From Leuconostoc citreum (GTDB taxonomy: Bacteria > Bacillota > Bacilli > Lactobacillales > Lactobacillaceae): a stretch of DNA of 64,000 nt. The notes below the pieces were generated by a model. That model did no database searches. It was not told the DNA's origin and worked only from the letters and a program-made list of their open reading frames with translations. Each line of letters begins with the position of its first letter. Position 1 is the stretch's first letter. The stretch lies in assembly GCF_004354555.1 (NCBI RefSeq), contig NZ_PUFH01000005.1:671001-735000 (forward strand). The letters are read 5' to 3'. The translations under genes were made by a program, and so were the position numbers. This document shows, in pieces, positions 9,152 through 19,218 of the stretch.

Positions 9152-9448
9152 TTATGCAAAATTTGAGTCATCAGCTAGGAATGTATTGAGTACTTCTTCA
9201 ACCATATCCCATTCTTTATCATCTTCAATTTGGATGAGATCTTCTTCAGTAGCATCCCCATTACTATCAGGATGGAAGATATAAGCTTGAATATCAACCT
9301 CTTCATCCTCTTCTACACCCTCTGGGACTAACAAAATGTAGTCTTTGCTATATTCTTCAGAGTGAAACGTAAATAAAACTTCATATAAAGCTTCATCCCC
9401 ATTTTCATCTATCAAGGTAATTTTTTGAACATCGTCGTTATTTGTCAT
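9152..9448 (-). CDS. DUF1292 / UPF0473 family protein (YrzB-like)
   Basis: 98 residues and strongly acidic (for example EGVEEDEEVDIQAYIF). The family is conserved in Firmicutes directly after ireB (UPF0297) and ruvX. Its molecular role is not established, and no catalytic motif is visible. The N-terminal ITLIDENGDEALYEVLFTF is characteristic of the family. Here it is separated from ruvX by a hairpin and by its own likely TATAAT around 9507-9512, so it may be transcribed independently of the alaS cluster. Confidence 0.85.
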   Translation of the reverse strand: MTNNDDVQKITLIDENGDEALYEVLFTFHSEEYSKDYILLVPEGVEEDEEVDIQAYIFHPDSNGDATEEDLIQIEDDKEWDMVEEVLNTFLADDSNFA

Positions 9449-9517
9449 GATTTTAAGTATTAGTCACTTAAGCGTCACTAATTTATTCCCTTCAAAGTGT
9501 ATCTATATTATAACGTA

Positions 9518-9548
9518 AAAACAACATTTCTGTGCGAAATGTTGTTTT
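9518..9548 (-). terminator. Terminator after ruvX
   Basis: A perfect 12-bp stem (AAAACAACATTT / AAATGTTGTTTT) with a 7-base loop, directly downstream of the ruvX stop. Confidence 0.8.
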
Positions 9549-9551
9549 CAT

Positions 9552-9983
9552 CTATTTAGTGAGTGGACCATTAGCATCTAAATAATTTTGCAAGATAAAT
9601 TCAGCTGCAATTTTATCAATCACTTGTTTTCGCTTTTTACGAGACACATCTGCTTCTTCAACCAGCATGCGCTCAGCTTGAACAGTTGTCAAACGCTCAT
9701 CTTGAAAATCAGTTGGCAAGTTAAATTGGTCTTCGACCATTTGCGCATATTGTCGCGCTGCTTCAGCACGAGGACCTTCTGAGTTATTCATGTTTTTTGG
9801 CAAACCAACGACAACACCCTTGGCCTGCTTCTCTTTAATGATTTCACCGAGACGAGCTAAGCCGAACTCTTTTTCATCTTCATTAATGCGAATAATTTCA
9901 ACACCTTGAGCTGTCCAGCCCATAGGGTCACTTACCGCTACACCAACCGTACGGCTCCCTACATCTAATCCTAATAATCGCAT
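9552..9983 (-). CDS. ruvX: RNase H-fold nuclease RuvX/YqgF (putative Holliday junction resolvase)
   Basis: 143 residues, the normal family size. The RNase H-like fold is shown by [16 protein letters not shown] at the N-terminus (acidic catalytic Asp), the GLPKNMN motif and the DERLTT motif. YqgF proteins process Holliday junctions, and in several bacteria they also act in 5' pre-16S rRNA maturation, so the physiological substrate is uncertain. The start overlaps the ireB stop by one base, so the two are coupled. Confidence 0.92.
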   Translation of the reverse strand: MRLLGLDVGSRTVGVAVSDPMGWTAQGVEIIRINEDEKEFGLARLGEIIKEKQAKGVVVGLPKNMNNSEGPRAEAARQYAQMVEDQFNLPTDFQDERLTTVQAERMLVEEADVSRKKRKQVIDKIAAEFILQNYLDANGPLTK

Positions 9984-10234
9984 TACTTTTTTAAATAGAC
10001 GCGTACAAGTTCCTCAATGATTTCGTCACGTTCGTGACGCTTAATCAAGTTACGTGCGTCATTTAAGCGCGGAATATATGCTGGATCACCAGACATTAAG
10101 TAGCCAACAATCTGATTAATTGGGTTATAGCCCTTTTCTTCTAACGCATTATATACTATCTCTAATGTGTCATGAATATCTTTTGGCATCTGGTTACCAA
10201 AATCAAATATGGTTGTTTCATCTCCTACTGACAT
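9983..10234 (-). CDS. ireB: IreB family regulatory phosphoprotein (UPF0297)
   Basis: 83 residues. The sequence [10 protein letters not shown]...[29 protein letters not shown] is the conserved UPF0297 signature. In Enterococcus faecalis, IreB is a substrate of the PASTA kinase IreK and represses cephalosporin resistance. The N-terminal threonines around position 7 correspond to the phosphorylated segment. An AAGGAG ribosome binding site precedes the start. It lies between alaS and ruvX in the gene order conserved across Firmicutes. Confidence 0.9.
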   Translation of the reverse strand: MSVGDETTIFDFGNQMPKDIHDTLEIVYNALEEKGYNPINQIVGYLMSGDPAYIPRLNDARNLIKRHERDEIIEELVRVYLKK

Positions 10235-10340
10235 CGTACACGCTCCTTTCTTCCTAATTTTTTAATAACTCATCTACTGTCCTAGTACTATTTTACCTAA
10301 TTATTATGACAAATATATAACAATAAGATAAAAAGATACG

Positions 10341-13025
10341 TTAAGCTAGCTCGTCAAGAAATGTTGATACTGCACTGAATGCATCGTTAATACCCGCAGG
10401 ATTTTTACCACCAGCTTGCGCCATATCTGGACGGCCACCGCCACCGCCACCTATCTTTGGCGCAATTGCTTTGATTAAATCACCGGCCTTAAGTCCTTTT
10501 TTGTTGGCTTCTGGTGAAGCTGCAACAATTAAACTCACTTTGTCATCAACGTGAGTTGCCAACACTAATACGTCTGATGGATAGTTTTCACGCCATGTAT
10601 CAACGACTTGTCGTAAACCATCCATACCTGATACTTGGAGTTGCGCTGTGATATATTGATAACCATTTTGCGTTTTAACATCTTTAAAGACATCTTGAGC
10701 TGCTGCGTTAGCAAGTTGTGCTTCCACAGAGGTCAAATGACGTTGTAGGGTTTTTATCTCAACCTGTAAATCTTCAACTTTAGCTGGTGCATCCGTTAGC
10801 TTTTGTGCTTTCAAACTGTCAGCAATTACCTTTAATGCTTGTTCTTCTGCTTTAAATTGAGATAATGCTGCGAGACCCGTAACCGCTTCAATGCGTCTTA
10901 CACCAGCACCAATACCAGACTCTGACACAATTTTAAACAAACCGAGTTCTGCGGTACTTTGTGCATGAGTACCACCGTCAAATTCTTTGTTGAAATCACC
11001 GATAGATACCACACGAACAACATCGCCATATTTTTCACCAAAGACAGCGACTGCACCCATTTTTTTTGCACTCTCGATATCAGTCTCTACCCATGTGATT
11101 GGTAAATTATTGGCAATTACTTGGTTAACCATAGTTTCGATTTTTTCAAGATTTTGTTCAGAAACAGGGCCTTCATGAGTAAAATCAAAACGCAAATATT
11201 CTGGTTCAACTAAGGAACCAGCTTGATGAACGTCACCACCTATCACATTACGTAACGTTTGGTCTAACAGATGTGTTGCTGTATGATTTTTCGAGATGGC
11301 CACATGTCTTGCTAAATTAACTTTTAACGCGACCTGGTCGCCCAACTTAAATGAAGTCACTACTTCGACGGTATGCACATGTTGTCCATTAGGTGCGCTT
11401 TGGGTATCAGTAACGCGAGCGACAACCTCACCTTGCTTGTTCAAAACCTCACCTTGATCGGCAACTTGTCCACCCATCTCTGCATAAAATGGCGTCTTAT
11501 CAAACACCAGTTGTACACTATCTCCCGGCTCAGCATTTGCGAGTAGCGCATCCACGCCTTGGTTATCATGACCTATAATCGCGACAATTGCTGCATTTGA
11601 CACCTCTGTTTCAGACCAGCCAACATAATCTGATGGCACTTTTAAGTCTGTTAAAACTGCATTTTGAACCCCCATTGATTTATCGTTGGAACGCGCAGCA
11701 CGAGCCCTAGTACGCTGTGCTTGCAATGCGTCATTGAAACCGACTACATCAACAGTCAAGCCTTCATCTGCAGCTTGCTCTTGTGTCAACTCAAGTGGAA
11801 AACCATACGTATCAGATAACTTGAAAGCATCTGCACCCGAAATCACTTGTTGCCCTGATGCTTTTGCCTTTGCTATAACATCATTTAGTAATGACAAACC
11901 ACCTGTGAGTGTAGCATTAAAACGTTTTTCTTCGGCAGCAATGGTCTTTTGAATTTTTTCAGTGTTATCAGCAATTTCAGGGTAATAACTCTGCATAATC
12001 TCAGCAACGATTGGGACTAACTTGGTTAGGAATTCACCTTGAATACCTAATTTTTGTCCATGCAAAACTGCGCGACGTAATAAACGACGAATGACATAGC
12101 CACGACCTTCATTGGCAGGTAACGCTCCGTCACCAATAGCAAATGTGATGGCCCGAATGTGATCAGCAATCACTTTAAAACTTGTATTACTTTCTGAATC
12201 TTTTGTCGCATCGTAAGTATAGTCGGGCGACATTTTTTCAGTTGCACGGATAATTGGCAAGAAGAGATCAGTGTCAAAATTTGTACGGCCGTTCTGGAAT
12301 ACTGATACGAGACGTTCTAATCCCATACCCGTATCAATATTTTTATGTGGTAATTCAGGATATTGTGCATTATCAGTTAAACCAGGCAAATGATTGAACT
12401 GGGAAAAAACAATATTCCATATTTCCAAGTAACGTTCATTTTCACCACCTGGATACATTTCAGGATCATTGTCAGGCAAATTTTGAAAAGCAGGCCCACG
12501 GTCGAAGAAAATTTCTGAATCTGGTCCTGAAGGCCCTTCACCAATATCCCAAAAGTTATCTTCCACTTCATAGATATGGCCTTCAGGCAAATCTGTTTTT
12601 TCTAGCCAAATCTTTTTTGCTTCTTGGTCTTTAGGGTAGACTGTGACATAGAGTAAATCTTTGTCTAAGCCATACCATTCAGGACTGGTTAATAACTCCC
12701 AAGCCCATGGTATTACTTCTGCTTTAAAATAATCACCAACAGAAAAATTACCCATCATTTCAAATAATGTATGGTGACGTGCTGTTTTACCAACATTTTC
12801 AATATCGTTTGTACGAATCGCCTTCTGGGCATTAGTAATACGCGGATTTTTGGGTATGACCGAACCATCGAAATATTTTTTCAAAGTCGCTACCCCCGAG
12901 TTAATCCATAATAACGTTGGATCATCTTGCGGGATTAGATTTTTTGATGGCACAATTTCATGCCCTTTTGATGCAAAAAAGTCCAAGAACATCTGGCGGA
13001 CTTCTGATGACGTGAGTTCTTTCAT
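10341..13025 (-). CDS. alaS: Alanine-tRNA ligase
   Basis: 894 residues from ATG 13025, which has AAAGGAG upstream. A longer in-frame extension would run back into the T-box leader. The order is class II catalytic domain (1-250), tRNA-binding domain (250-460), editing domain with HTATH zinc motif (about 575-720), and the C-terminal DHHA1 domain with its glycine-rich [15 protein letters not shown]. The enzyme charges tRNA-Ala in the cytoplasm. The editing motif is odd: where E. coli and B. subtilis have ELCGGTH, this protein has EFDGGTH. The zinc-binding Cys (Cys666 in E. coli) is therefore Asp683. Expression is controlled by an Ala T-box leader. Confidence 0.97.
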   Translation of the reverse strand: MKELTSSEVRQMFLDFFASKGHEIVPSKNLIPQDDPTLLWINSGVATLKKYFDGSVIPKNPRITNAQKAIRTNDIENVGKTARHHTLFEMMGNFSVGDYFKAEVIPWAWELLTSPEWYGLDKDLLYVTVYPKDQEAKKIWLEKTDLPEGHIYEVEDNFWDIGEGPSGPDSEIFFDRGPAFQNLPDNDPEMYPGGENERYLEIWNIVFSQFNHLPGLTDNAQYPELPHKNIDTGMGLERLVSVFQNGRTNFDTDLFLPIIRATEKMSPDYTYDATKDSESNTSFKVIADHIRAITFAIGDGALPANEGRGYVIRRLLRRAVLHGQKLGIQGEFLTKLVPIVAEIMQSYYPEIADNTEKIQKTIAAEEKRFNATLTGGLSLLNDVIAKAKASGQQVISGADAFKLSDTYGFPLELTQEQAADEGLTVDVVGFNDALQAQRTRARAARSNDKSMGVQNAVLTDLKVPSDYVGWSETEVSNAAIVAIIGHDNQGVDALLANAEPGDSVQLVFDKTPFYAEMGGQVADQGEVLNKQGEVVARVTDTQSAPNGQHVHTVEVVTSFKLGDQVALKVNLARHVAISKNHTATHLLDQTLRNVIGGDVHQAGSLVEPEYLRFDFTHEGPVSEQNLEKIETMVNQVIANNLPITWVETDIESAKKMGAVAVFGEKYGDVVRVVSIGDFNKEFDGGTHAQSTAELGLFKIVSESGIGAGVRRIEAVTGLAALSQFKAEEQALKVIADSLKAQKLTDAPAKVEDLQVEIKTLQRHLTSVEAQLANAAAQDVFKDVKTQNGYQYITAQLQVSGMDGLRQVVDTWRENYPSDVLVLATHVDDKVSLIVAASPEANKKGLKAGDLIKAIAPKIGGGGGGRPDMAQAGGKNPAGINDAFSAVSTFLDELA

Positions 13026-13275
13026 CACTAATTTCTCCTTTAGTTGGTTAAAAATATAAAAAGACCAAAACAAAGTGCGGACGCGTGACCGTGGTACCAC
13101 CGCAATTTGTAATGATCTTTCATCTTTACCTTCATAAGCTCATAACGCTGAGTCGCGGCATCTTTTCAGACACAATCATGACCTGGGAGCGTAAAATTAA
13201 CGTTGTGTGTTTTTCATCAACCAACACATTTCTAACTGCCAAACGTAAATTTTATATATCCAGATTTCTTAAATT
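13026..13275 (-). ncRNA. T-box riboswitch (Ala) upstream of alaS
   Basis: On the minus strand the leader carries the T-box core GGTGGTACCACGG (13102-13089), whose UGGU would pair with the ACCA end of uncharged tRNA-Ala. Upstream, ATCTGG and CCAGGT can form the base of stem I. A GCT triplet just before the 3' arm (13190-13188) is the best candidate specifier codon and reads Ala. The stem I upper part is short and less canonical than the other two T-boxes here, so the specifier assignment is moderately confident. Confidence 0.88.
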
Positions 13276-13284
13276 ATTATAGCA
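13276..13284 (-). promoter_or_regulatory. Extended -10 promoter of the alaS leader
   Basis: On the minus strand TGC is followed directly by TATAAT (13281-13276). It sits only a few bases after the stop codon of the upstream aminotransferase-family gene. A good -35 is not visible. Confidence 0.6.
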
Positions 13285-13286
13285 CA

Positions 13287-14621
13287 TTACCAGCCAATGT
13301 GATTATCCGTTTCTGGCAACGTAAGCTGACCAGCTTCAAGCTCTGAAAACGCCTGGGATATCATAGCAAATGCTGATTCTAGTGCTGCTTGCGTTATCAC
13401 AAGTGGTGGCTGAAAACGCAGCGTATTGCCACGTAAACTAATCATAATTGCCCCTAATTCAAAAATACGATAAATTAATTTAGTTGTCGCTTCATCATCT
13501 GGTTGCCCTTGTGAATCAACGATATCAATGCCCCCATTTAAACCGTACATACGAACATCACCAATAAAATCATAACGCTTAGCTGCTTTTTCAAAAAATG
13601 CTTTGGCAAAATTTCCTATTCGCTCTGAACGCGCCACTAATTTTTCGGTTTCAATCACATCTAACGTGGCCATCGCAGCGGCAGCTGTTACTGGATTCCC
13701 CGCTGTTGTATAGACATTAGCCGGTGCTGATAAACTAGCCATAATTTCTCGCCGACCAATCACTGCACTAAGCGGTAACCCACTAGCTATTGACTTCCCA
13801 ACGCTCATCAAATCCGGCGCAATACCAAAATGATCAATTGACCATAACTTACCCGTACGTCCTAAGCCTTGATTTACTTCGTCTACTGCAAAAACAATGC
13901 CATGATCTCGCGTAAACTGGTAGACCAAATCCATATATTTCTGTGGCGCTTTGACAATGCCACCATCGCCTTGAATTGGTTCGATAATGACTAACGCGAC
14001 ATCTTCTGCCGGCAAATAAGTTTCAAATGGTAATTTAAATTGCTTAAATAAGCGTTCTGAAAAATCATCATCACTTTCATTTGCCAGTCGTTGATTTTGA
14101 TCGGGAAAAGGCACTTTGACAACTTCTGGCAATAAAGGGCCGATTTTTCGCGTCATATTTAAGCTCACACCAGATATCGATATGGCACCGTAAGTCGAAC
14201 CATGATAAGCACCAGTAAAACTCACAATATATTGTCTGCCTGTATATGCACGTGCAAACTTAATAATAGCATCGTTGGCATCTGATCCTGAATTACCAAA
14301 TACCACTTGTTTTTCAAATTGGCCGGGTGCTAGTTTAGCCAAACGTTGTGTCAATTTGGCCGTCGTTGTATTAGCAAAATATGCAGGTGTATACTGAATC
14401 AGTTTCTCCGCTTGCTCGGCAATGGCTGCAACAACATGTGGATGTGAATGTCCTGTATTTGTGGCACTAGCACTAGCTAATAAATCGATATAATCACGCC
14501 CATCAGCGTCTGTAATTGTTGCGCCTTTACCATGATCAATGACAACATCGAAATATTTTACTCGTGAGGTATCTGCCAAATATCGTTTTTCTTCCGCTAA
14601 AATTTTTTTATTGCTAGACAT
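13287..14621 (-). CDS. Class III PLP enzyme, isoleucine 2-epimerase / broad amino-acid racemase type
   Basis: 444 residues, fold-type I aminotransferase class III. Motifs include DADGRDYIDLLASASATNTGH, the GNSGSDANDAIIKFARAYTGRQ segment, Asp247 in AVDEVNQG and the PLP lysine Lys276 in SVGKSIASG. The sequence closely resembles, from memory, the Lactobacillus buchneri isoleucine 2-epimerase rather than a true 4-aminobutyrate transaminase, down to the C-terminal IGW. The likely reaction is racemisation of the alpha carbon of branched-chain or other nonpolar amino acids. GABA transaminase is the main alternative. A GGGGCGGGG-rich ribosome binding site precedes the start. It lies after an APC permease on the same strand, separated by a terminator. 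Confidence 0.78.
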   Translation of the reverse strand: MSSNKKILAEEKRYLADTSRVKYFDVVIDHGKGATITDADGRDYIDLLASASATNTGHSHPHVVAAIAEQAEKLIQYTPAYFANTTTAKLTQRLAKLAPGQFEKQVVFGNSGSDANDAIIKFARAYTGRQYIVSFTGAYHGSTYGAISISGVSLNMTRKIGPLLPEVVKVPFPDQNQRLANESDDDFSERLFKQFKLPFETYLPAEDVALVIIEPIQGDGGIVKAPQKYMDLVYQFTRDHGIVFAVDEVNQGLGRTGKLWSIDHFGIAPDLMSVGKSIASGLPLSAVIGRREIMASLSAPANVYTTAGNPVTAAAAMATLDVIETEKLVARSERIGNFAKAFFEKAAKRYDFIGDVRMYGLNGGIDIVDSQGQPDDEATTKLIYRIFELGAIMISLRGNTLRFQPPLVITQAALESAFAMISQAFSELEAGQLTLPETDNHIGW

Positions 14622-14656
14622 ATTCCCCGCCCCATTTCTCTATTTTTGTACAATAA

Positions 14657-14678
14657 AAGCCCTGTATAAACAGGACTT
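14657..14678 (-). terminator. Terminator after the APC permease
   Basis: A 9-pair stem with one mismatch and a 4-base loop, followed on the minus strand by TTTTATT. It separates the permease from the epimerase-like gene. Confidence 0.7.
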
Positions 14679-14689
14679 CGGTGTGATTA

Positions 14690-16117
14690 TTAACGTGAAA
14701 TTTTGCTATGACGTGCACCATAAGCTGCATAAATAATCAAACCAAGGACAAACCAACCAAAAGCATATAACTTTGCTTGATTATCCAACTGATAGAAAAT
14801 GAATCCTGATCCAAGGGCTGCTAGAGCAGGCAGTACAGGATAAAGTGGCATTTTAAAGCCAGGAACTGGAATATCCTTTCCTTCACGCGGACGCAAAGCG
14901 TAAACCCCTAATGACACAATAATAAAGGCGATTAACGTACCAGCAGAAATTAAACCTGCCAATTCAGTAAAGCTAAAGACTGAACCAATTAAAATGGCAA
15001 TCACAGATAAGACTAACAAAGCGTTATTAGGCAAACCTTTGTCATTGACCTTACCTAGAAATTTAGGTAGCAAACCATCACGGCCAAAAGCATAAAGCAA
15101 ACGTGATCCAGCTAGCATCATCCCAATAATCGCAGTAAACATACCAACTAAGGCGACAACAGATAGCAAGTTTGAAGTGAATTCATGGCCAGAGTTAAGC
15201 AATGCCCATGCAGCTGGTGCGGCATTGTTAGCATACTTTGAATAATGGAACATACCAACCAATACTAAAGCAACCGTTACAAACAATATTGTGGCAATAA
15301 CTAATGAGCCGATAATCCCACGCGGCATTGTCTTTTTCGGATCTTTTGCTTCTGCTGAATTAGCAGCAATAGAGTCAAAACCAATATAAGCTAAAAAGAT
15401 TTGTGCTGCGCCGGCAAAAATACCTTGCCAACCACCAAAATCGGTACCAGGCTTATGCGCTGGAATAAATGGGACATAGTTTGCAGGATGAATAGCCGTC
15501 AAACCAACACCAATGAAAATCAGTATAACTAACACCTTACCGATAACCAAAACATTTTCAACCCGCGCTGTTGTATTGGTACCACGCCACAATAAGATTG
15601 TCACAATAAGCACTGCAAAGAGGGCCGAAAGATCGATCACACCACCGTTGCCTGCCGCAAATGAACCTGCTAAAGCAGGTGGTAAAGCAAGTTGATGTGA
15701 TGCCAAGAATAGTTTGAAATTAGCAGACCAACCTGAAGCAACAAAGGCTACGGCGATAAAATATTCAGCTAGTAGTGCCCAACCGGCAATCCACCCAAAT
15801 ACTTCACCGAAAACAACGTTAGCCCATGAATATGCTGAGCCGGCAAAAGGCAAAGCCGAAGCAAATTCAGCATAAGCAAATGCTGCAAGGCCAGAAACAA
15901 CAGCAGCAATTACGAATGAAATTGCTACCGCTGGACCTGCATGCTTAGCTGCAACAATTCCTGGTAACGTGAAAATTGCTGTTGACACAATAGTACCAAT
16001 ACCAAGTGCCAGCATTTCTTTCACACCAAGAGTTTTTTGCAGGTGTGCATCACTTATTTCAAAACTTGACGGACTGGCTTTATGAAACCAGCCGCCTCTC
16101 GGTTTAGATTCCGACAT
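14690..16117 (-). CDS. APC superfamily amino-acid permease (YfnA/CAT-like)
   Basis: 475 residues from ATG 16117, chosen for the GGAGGG ribosome binding site eight bases upstream. An in-frame start 22 codons earlier lacks one. About twelve transmembrane helices are visible, with the APC N-terminal signature LGVKEMLALGIGTIVSTAIFTLPGIVAAKHAGPA. It is a proton-coupled amino-acid transporter of the cytoplasmic membrane. The sequence resembles cationic or general amino-acid transporters of the YfnA type, but the substrate cannot be read from sequence. The next gene encodes an amino-acid epimerase-like enzyme, which hints at branched-chain amino-acid metabolism. Confidence 0.85.
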   Translation of the reverse strand: MSESKPRGGWFHKASPSSFEISDAHLQKTLGVKEMLALGIGTIVSTAIFTLPGIVAAKHAGPAVAISFVIAAVVSGLAAFAYAEFASALPFAGSAYSWANVVFGEVFGWIAGWALLAEYFIAVAFVASGWSANFKLFLASHQLALPPALAGSFAAGNGGVIDLSALFAVLIVTILLWRGTNTTARVENVLVIGKVLVILIFIGVGLTAIHPANYVPFIPAHKPGTDFGGWQGIFAGAAQIFLAYIGFDSIAANSAEAKDPKKTMPRGIIGSLVIATILFVTVALVLVGMFHYSKYANNAAPAAWALLNSGHEFTSNLLSVVALVGMFTAIIGMMLAGSRLLYAFGRDGLLPKFLGKVNDKGLPNNALLVLSVIAILIGSVFSFTELAGLISAGTLIAFIIVSLGVYALRPREGKDIPVPGFKMPLYPVLPALAALGSGFIFYQLDNQAKLYAFGWFVLGLIIYAAYGARHSKISR

Positions 16118-16187
16118 ATTTATCCCTCCAAAGGTTACAAAAGTTACTTGGATAATATTAACATTTTCTAATATTTCTGTCAATAAA

Positions 16188-16211
16188 AAAACAGAATTAA
16201 AATTCTGTTTT
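16188..16211 (-). terminator. Terminator after gntP
   Basis: AAAACAGAATT and its complement AATTCTGTTTT form a stem with a very short loop just after the gntP stop. Confidence 0.8.
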
Positions 16212-16219
16212 CTGAAAAC

Positions 16220-17602
16220 TTATGCAAATATTGTTGTCATGATTAATATGACAATCAAACCTGTTACAGAGATAATCGTTTCAAGCACTGTCCAGATTTG
16301 AAAAGTTTGCTTAACGGATAAATCAAAGAATTCTTTAAAAATCCAAAATCCAGCATCATTAACGTGGGAAGCAATTAATGATCCCGCGCCGATGGCTAAT
16401 GCGACAAATACCGGTAATAATGTATTTCCTGGGTTGGCTGCTAAGATACCTGTTACGATACCTGCAGCAGTCATACCTGCGACAGTTGCTGAACCAACGG
16501 ATACGCGCAAAACAGCAGCAACTCCCCACGCAAATAAGACAATTGCAATAGGGCTCATGGCGCCACCTGCCTGGAATGTTGTCGCAATCTTATCTGACAA
16601 ACCAGATGTTACCAACACACCACGCAAAGCACCACCACCACCAACAATAAGTAAGATACCTGCTACTGCCGACATCCCTTCATTTAATGATTTACCAACT
16701 TCAGTCATTGACTTATGTTGCCAAATGCCCATTGTAAATATAGCAAAAATCAAGGCAATAGTCATAGCTACCGCAGGATTAGCAGCAAACTCAACGATTT
16801 GATCGACTAGCGTAGGATTCTTAGGCGTTACTCCGCCAGTATAAATTAATTTATAGACGGTCGCAATAATCATAAATACTAACGGGAATACAGATGTCAA
16901 AACAGATAAACCAAAGTTAGGTGTTGTATTTAAATCGTATTCTTTAACCGGACCAACAGCTTCAATTTCTGTTTTAAATTGGAATGCATCTGGCGCATAT
17001 TTTTGTGCTAATTTTGTAAAAGCTGGTCCTGCCACAACTGCAGTAATTACAGCAACAATTAAACCAAAAATCAACATCATCCCAATATTAGCGCCTAAGG
17101 CTGAAGCAACAGCTGTTGGTGCTGGCTGTGGTGGCAAAAAGCCTTGTGCTGATGACAATGCTGCTGTCATTGAGACACCAAGGTACAACAAAGGTACCCC
17201 TGCTTCAATAGCTACCGCAAAAACAATTGGAATCAACAAGACCATGCCGACACCAAATATCATTGAAATTCCAATAATAAATGACGCAATCAGAACTGCC
17301 CATTGTAATCGTTTCACACCGAACCAATCAATTAACGTTTTAGCAATGCGATACGATCCACCTGCATCAGCAACCAAACGCCCTATCATGCCACCAAAAA
17401 TAAAGATAACAGAATTGGGACCTAAAATATTCCCAACACCCTGAGCGCCAAGGACTGCATCAGGAATTTTCATTGGCGCCATGCCTAATAGTAAAGCCAA
17501 AATAAAGGCTGTAATAATTAAAGCAACAAATGTGTTCAATTTAAATTTAGCAATCAAAACAAGCAAAATTAAAATTGAAATAATTAACATGACAAATTCC
17601 AT
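16220..17602 (-). CDS. gntP: Gluconate:H+ symporter, GntP family
   Basis: 460 residues, almost entirely hydrophobic with about 12-14 membrane segments. The N-terminal ISILILLVLIAKFKLNTFVALIITAFILALLLGM and the segments GGMIGRLVADAGG and VASALGANIG are typical of GntP gluconate permeases. It imports gluconate for the kinase encoded immediately upstream. Two ATG codons compete, 17602 and 17590. The second has GGAATTTG in front of it, and the first has no clear ribosome binding site. No terminator lies between gntK and gntP. The 60-bp gap holds an AACGCG / CGCGTT inverted repeat. Confidence 0.9.
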   Translation of the reverse strand: MEFVMLIISILILLVLIAKFKLNTFVALIITAFILALLLGMAPMKIPDAVLGAQGVGNILGPNSVIFIFGGMIGRLVADAGGSYRIAKTLIDWFGVKRLQWAVLIASFIIGISMIFGVGMVLLIPIVFAVAIEAGVPLLYLGVSMTAALSSAQGFLPPQPAPTAVASALGANIGMMLIFGLIVAVITAVVAGPAFTKLAQKYAPDAFQFKTEIEAVGPVKEYDLNTTPNFGLSVLTSVFPLVFMIIATVYKLIYTGGVTPKNPTLVDQIVEFAANPAVAMTIALIFAIFTMGIWQHKSMTEVGKSLNEGMSAVAGILLIVGGGGALRGVLVTSGLSDKIATTFQAGGAMSPIAIVLFAWGVAAVLRVSVGSATVAGMTAAGIVTGILAANPGNTLLPVFVALAIGAGSLIASHVNDAGFWIFKEFFDLSVKQTFQIWTVLETIISVTGLIVILIMTTIFA

Positions 17603-17662
17603 GTTTTAATATGTAACGCGTGACATACGCAGCGCGTTTTCTCCTAACCTCTATAAAATAAT

Positions 17663-19201
17663 TTATTTAGAATGCTTACGTTGATAATTTGCTATGTTTT
17701 CGTATTCAGTCTGTAACTGACGTGACAAGCGAATGAAAATTGGTGCCAGTTCACGATATGCCTGAAAGTTTTCAGGCATTGGTTGATACGTGTTCGCTGA
17801 GCCGATGTACTTCTCAATTTCATTAAGATTATCAATCTGACCCAATGCTTTTTGTGCCACAATAACGGCAGCCAAAGCACCTGATTCAAATGCTTCAGGC
17901 ACAGTCACTGGTTGCTCAAAAATATCTGCAAACATTTGACGCCATAATGGTGACCGCGCAAAACCACCCGTGGCCTGAATAGACTTCAAATCGCCAACTA
18001 CTTCTTCAAGTGCTAAGCTCACCATGTAAACATTAAATGTAATGCCTTCCAAAACTGATCGCAACATATGTGCTCGTGTGTGACCATGATTTAGACCAAA
18101 GAATGACCCACGAGCATTAGCATCCCAGATTGGCGCACGCTCGCCACCTAAGTAAGGATGGAATATTAAGCCTTCTGAACCAGCTGGTACGCGTGCAGCG
18201 ATTTGTGTCATCAAATCATATGCATCTGTACCAAGCAAGGCAGCAGTTGACTTTTCGGCGTCAAACATATTATCTCGCGCCCAACGGAAAACATCCCCAC
18301 CGTTATTAACCGGTCCACCAACTACCCAATGTTCTTTGTCTAAAGCATAAGTAAAGGTTCGACCTTTCGGATCAATCACCGGATGATCAGCAACTACTCG
18401 AATAGCACCAGACGTACCAATGGTAATAGCTGCAACACCTGGCTGAATCGCATTAACACCCAAGTTTGACAATGGGCCATCGCCAGCACCGTAGACAAAC
18501 GGTGTATCAGCAGGTATCCCAATAACAGCTGCATATTCTGCTGCCATATTTGTTTCATAGGCATAAGGCTCTACAGTCATTGGCAATTGTGCTTTTTGTA
18601 ACCCTGTTACTGATAAAGCTTGTTCGTCCCAATCTAAATTGAAAATATTAAACAAACCTGTACCAGAAGCTAGAGAAATATCCATTTTATTGACACCAAA
18701 CAAACGGTGGAAAAGGTATTCTTTAATGCCAAGATAATGTGCTGCTTGGTTATAAACATCTTCGTGTTCCGTCTTTAACCATAGTAGCTTTGACAAAGGG
18801 GCCATCGGGTGAATTGGTGTACCAGTTTTTTGATAAATCTCTTGGCCAAGACCTGTTCGTTTAAGTTCTTCAGTGTATTTGACAGCACGCGTATCAGCCC
18901 ATGTTATCACGCGTGTTAACGGCTGCCAGTTCTTATCGAAGGCAATTAATGAATGCATAGCTGATGAAAATGATACAGCTGATATTTTATTGCCTTCTGA
19001 TAAGTTAGCCTGTCGAACGACATCACTTAAGGCATCAATCAAAGCTTCAAATATCTCATTCAAATCTTCTTCGGCCATATCTGGTATATCACGATAAAGT
19101 TGATACCCCTTATTAGCGCTAGCTACAACTTGGTTGCGATCATCAAACAAAACTGCTTTAGTTGATGTTGTGCCAAGATCGACACCAATCATATATTCCA
19201 T
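17663..19201 (-). CDS. gntK: Gluconate kinase, FGGY family
   Basis: 512 residues. The N-terminal ATPase-fold motif MIGVDLGTTSTKAVLFD and the C-terminal GGFARSPLWRQMFADIFEQPV identify an FGGY carbohydrate kinase of the usual length. Clustered with a gluconate permease and 6-phosphogluconate dehydrogenase, its reaction is ATP-dependent phosphorylation of gluconate to 6-phosphogluconate in the cytoplasm. GAGG lies six bases before the ATG. The gene is separated from gnd by a strong terminator, so it probably has its own promoter or depends on read-through. An imperfect inverted repeat at 19219-19236 overlaps the region just upstream of its ribosome binding site. Confidence 0.93.
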   Translation of the reverse strand: MEYMIGVDLGTTSTKAVLFDDRNQVVASANKGYQLYRDIPDMAEEDLNEIFEALIDALSDVVRQANLSEGNKISAVSFSSAMHSLIAFDKNWQPLTRVITWADTRAVKYTEELKRTGLGQEIYQKTGTPIHPMAPLSKLLWLKTEHEDVYNQAAHYLGIKEYLFHRLFGVNKMDISLASGTGLFNIFNLDWDEQALSVTGLQKAQLPMTVEPYAYETNMAAEYAAVIGIPADTPFVYGAGDGPLSNLGVNAIQPGVAAITIGTSGAIRVVADHPVIDPKGRTFTYALDKEHWVVGGPVNNGGDVFRWARDNMFDAEKSTAALLGTDAYDLMTQIAARVPAGSEGLIFHPYLGGERAPIWDANARGSFFGLNHGHTRAHMLRSVLEGITFNVYMVSLALEEVVGDLKSIQATGGFARSPLWRQMFADIFEQPVTVPEAFESGALAAVIVAQKALGQIDNLNEIEKYIGSANTYQPMPENFQAYRELAPIFIRLSRQLQTEYENIANYQRKHSK

Positions 19202-19218
19202 AATTCACCTCATATCTA

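Noticed and set aside
13287..14621. Annotation as 4-aminobutyrate aminotransferase
   Set aside because: The sequence resembles isoleucine 2-epimerase of Lactobacillus more closely, and no GABA pathway gene is nearby. Kept as the alternative.
16392..16802. 136-codon open frame on the plus strand
   Set aside because: It lies opposite gntP and has a biased composition mirroring that hydrophobic gene. No ribosome binding site or recognisable domain.
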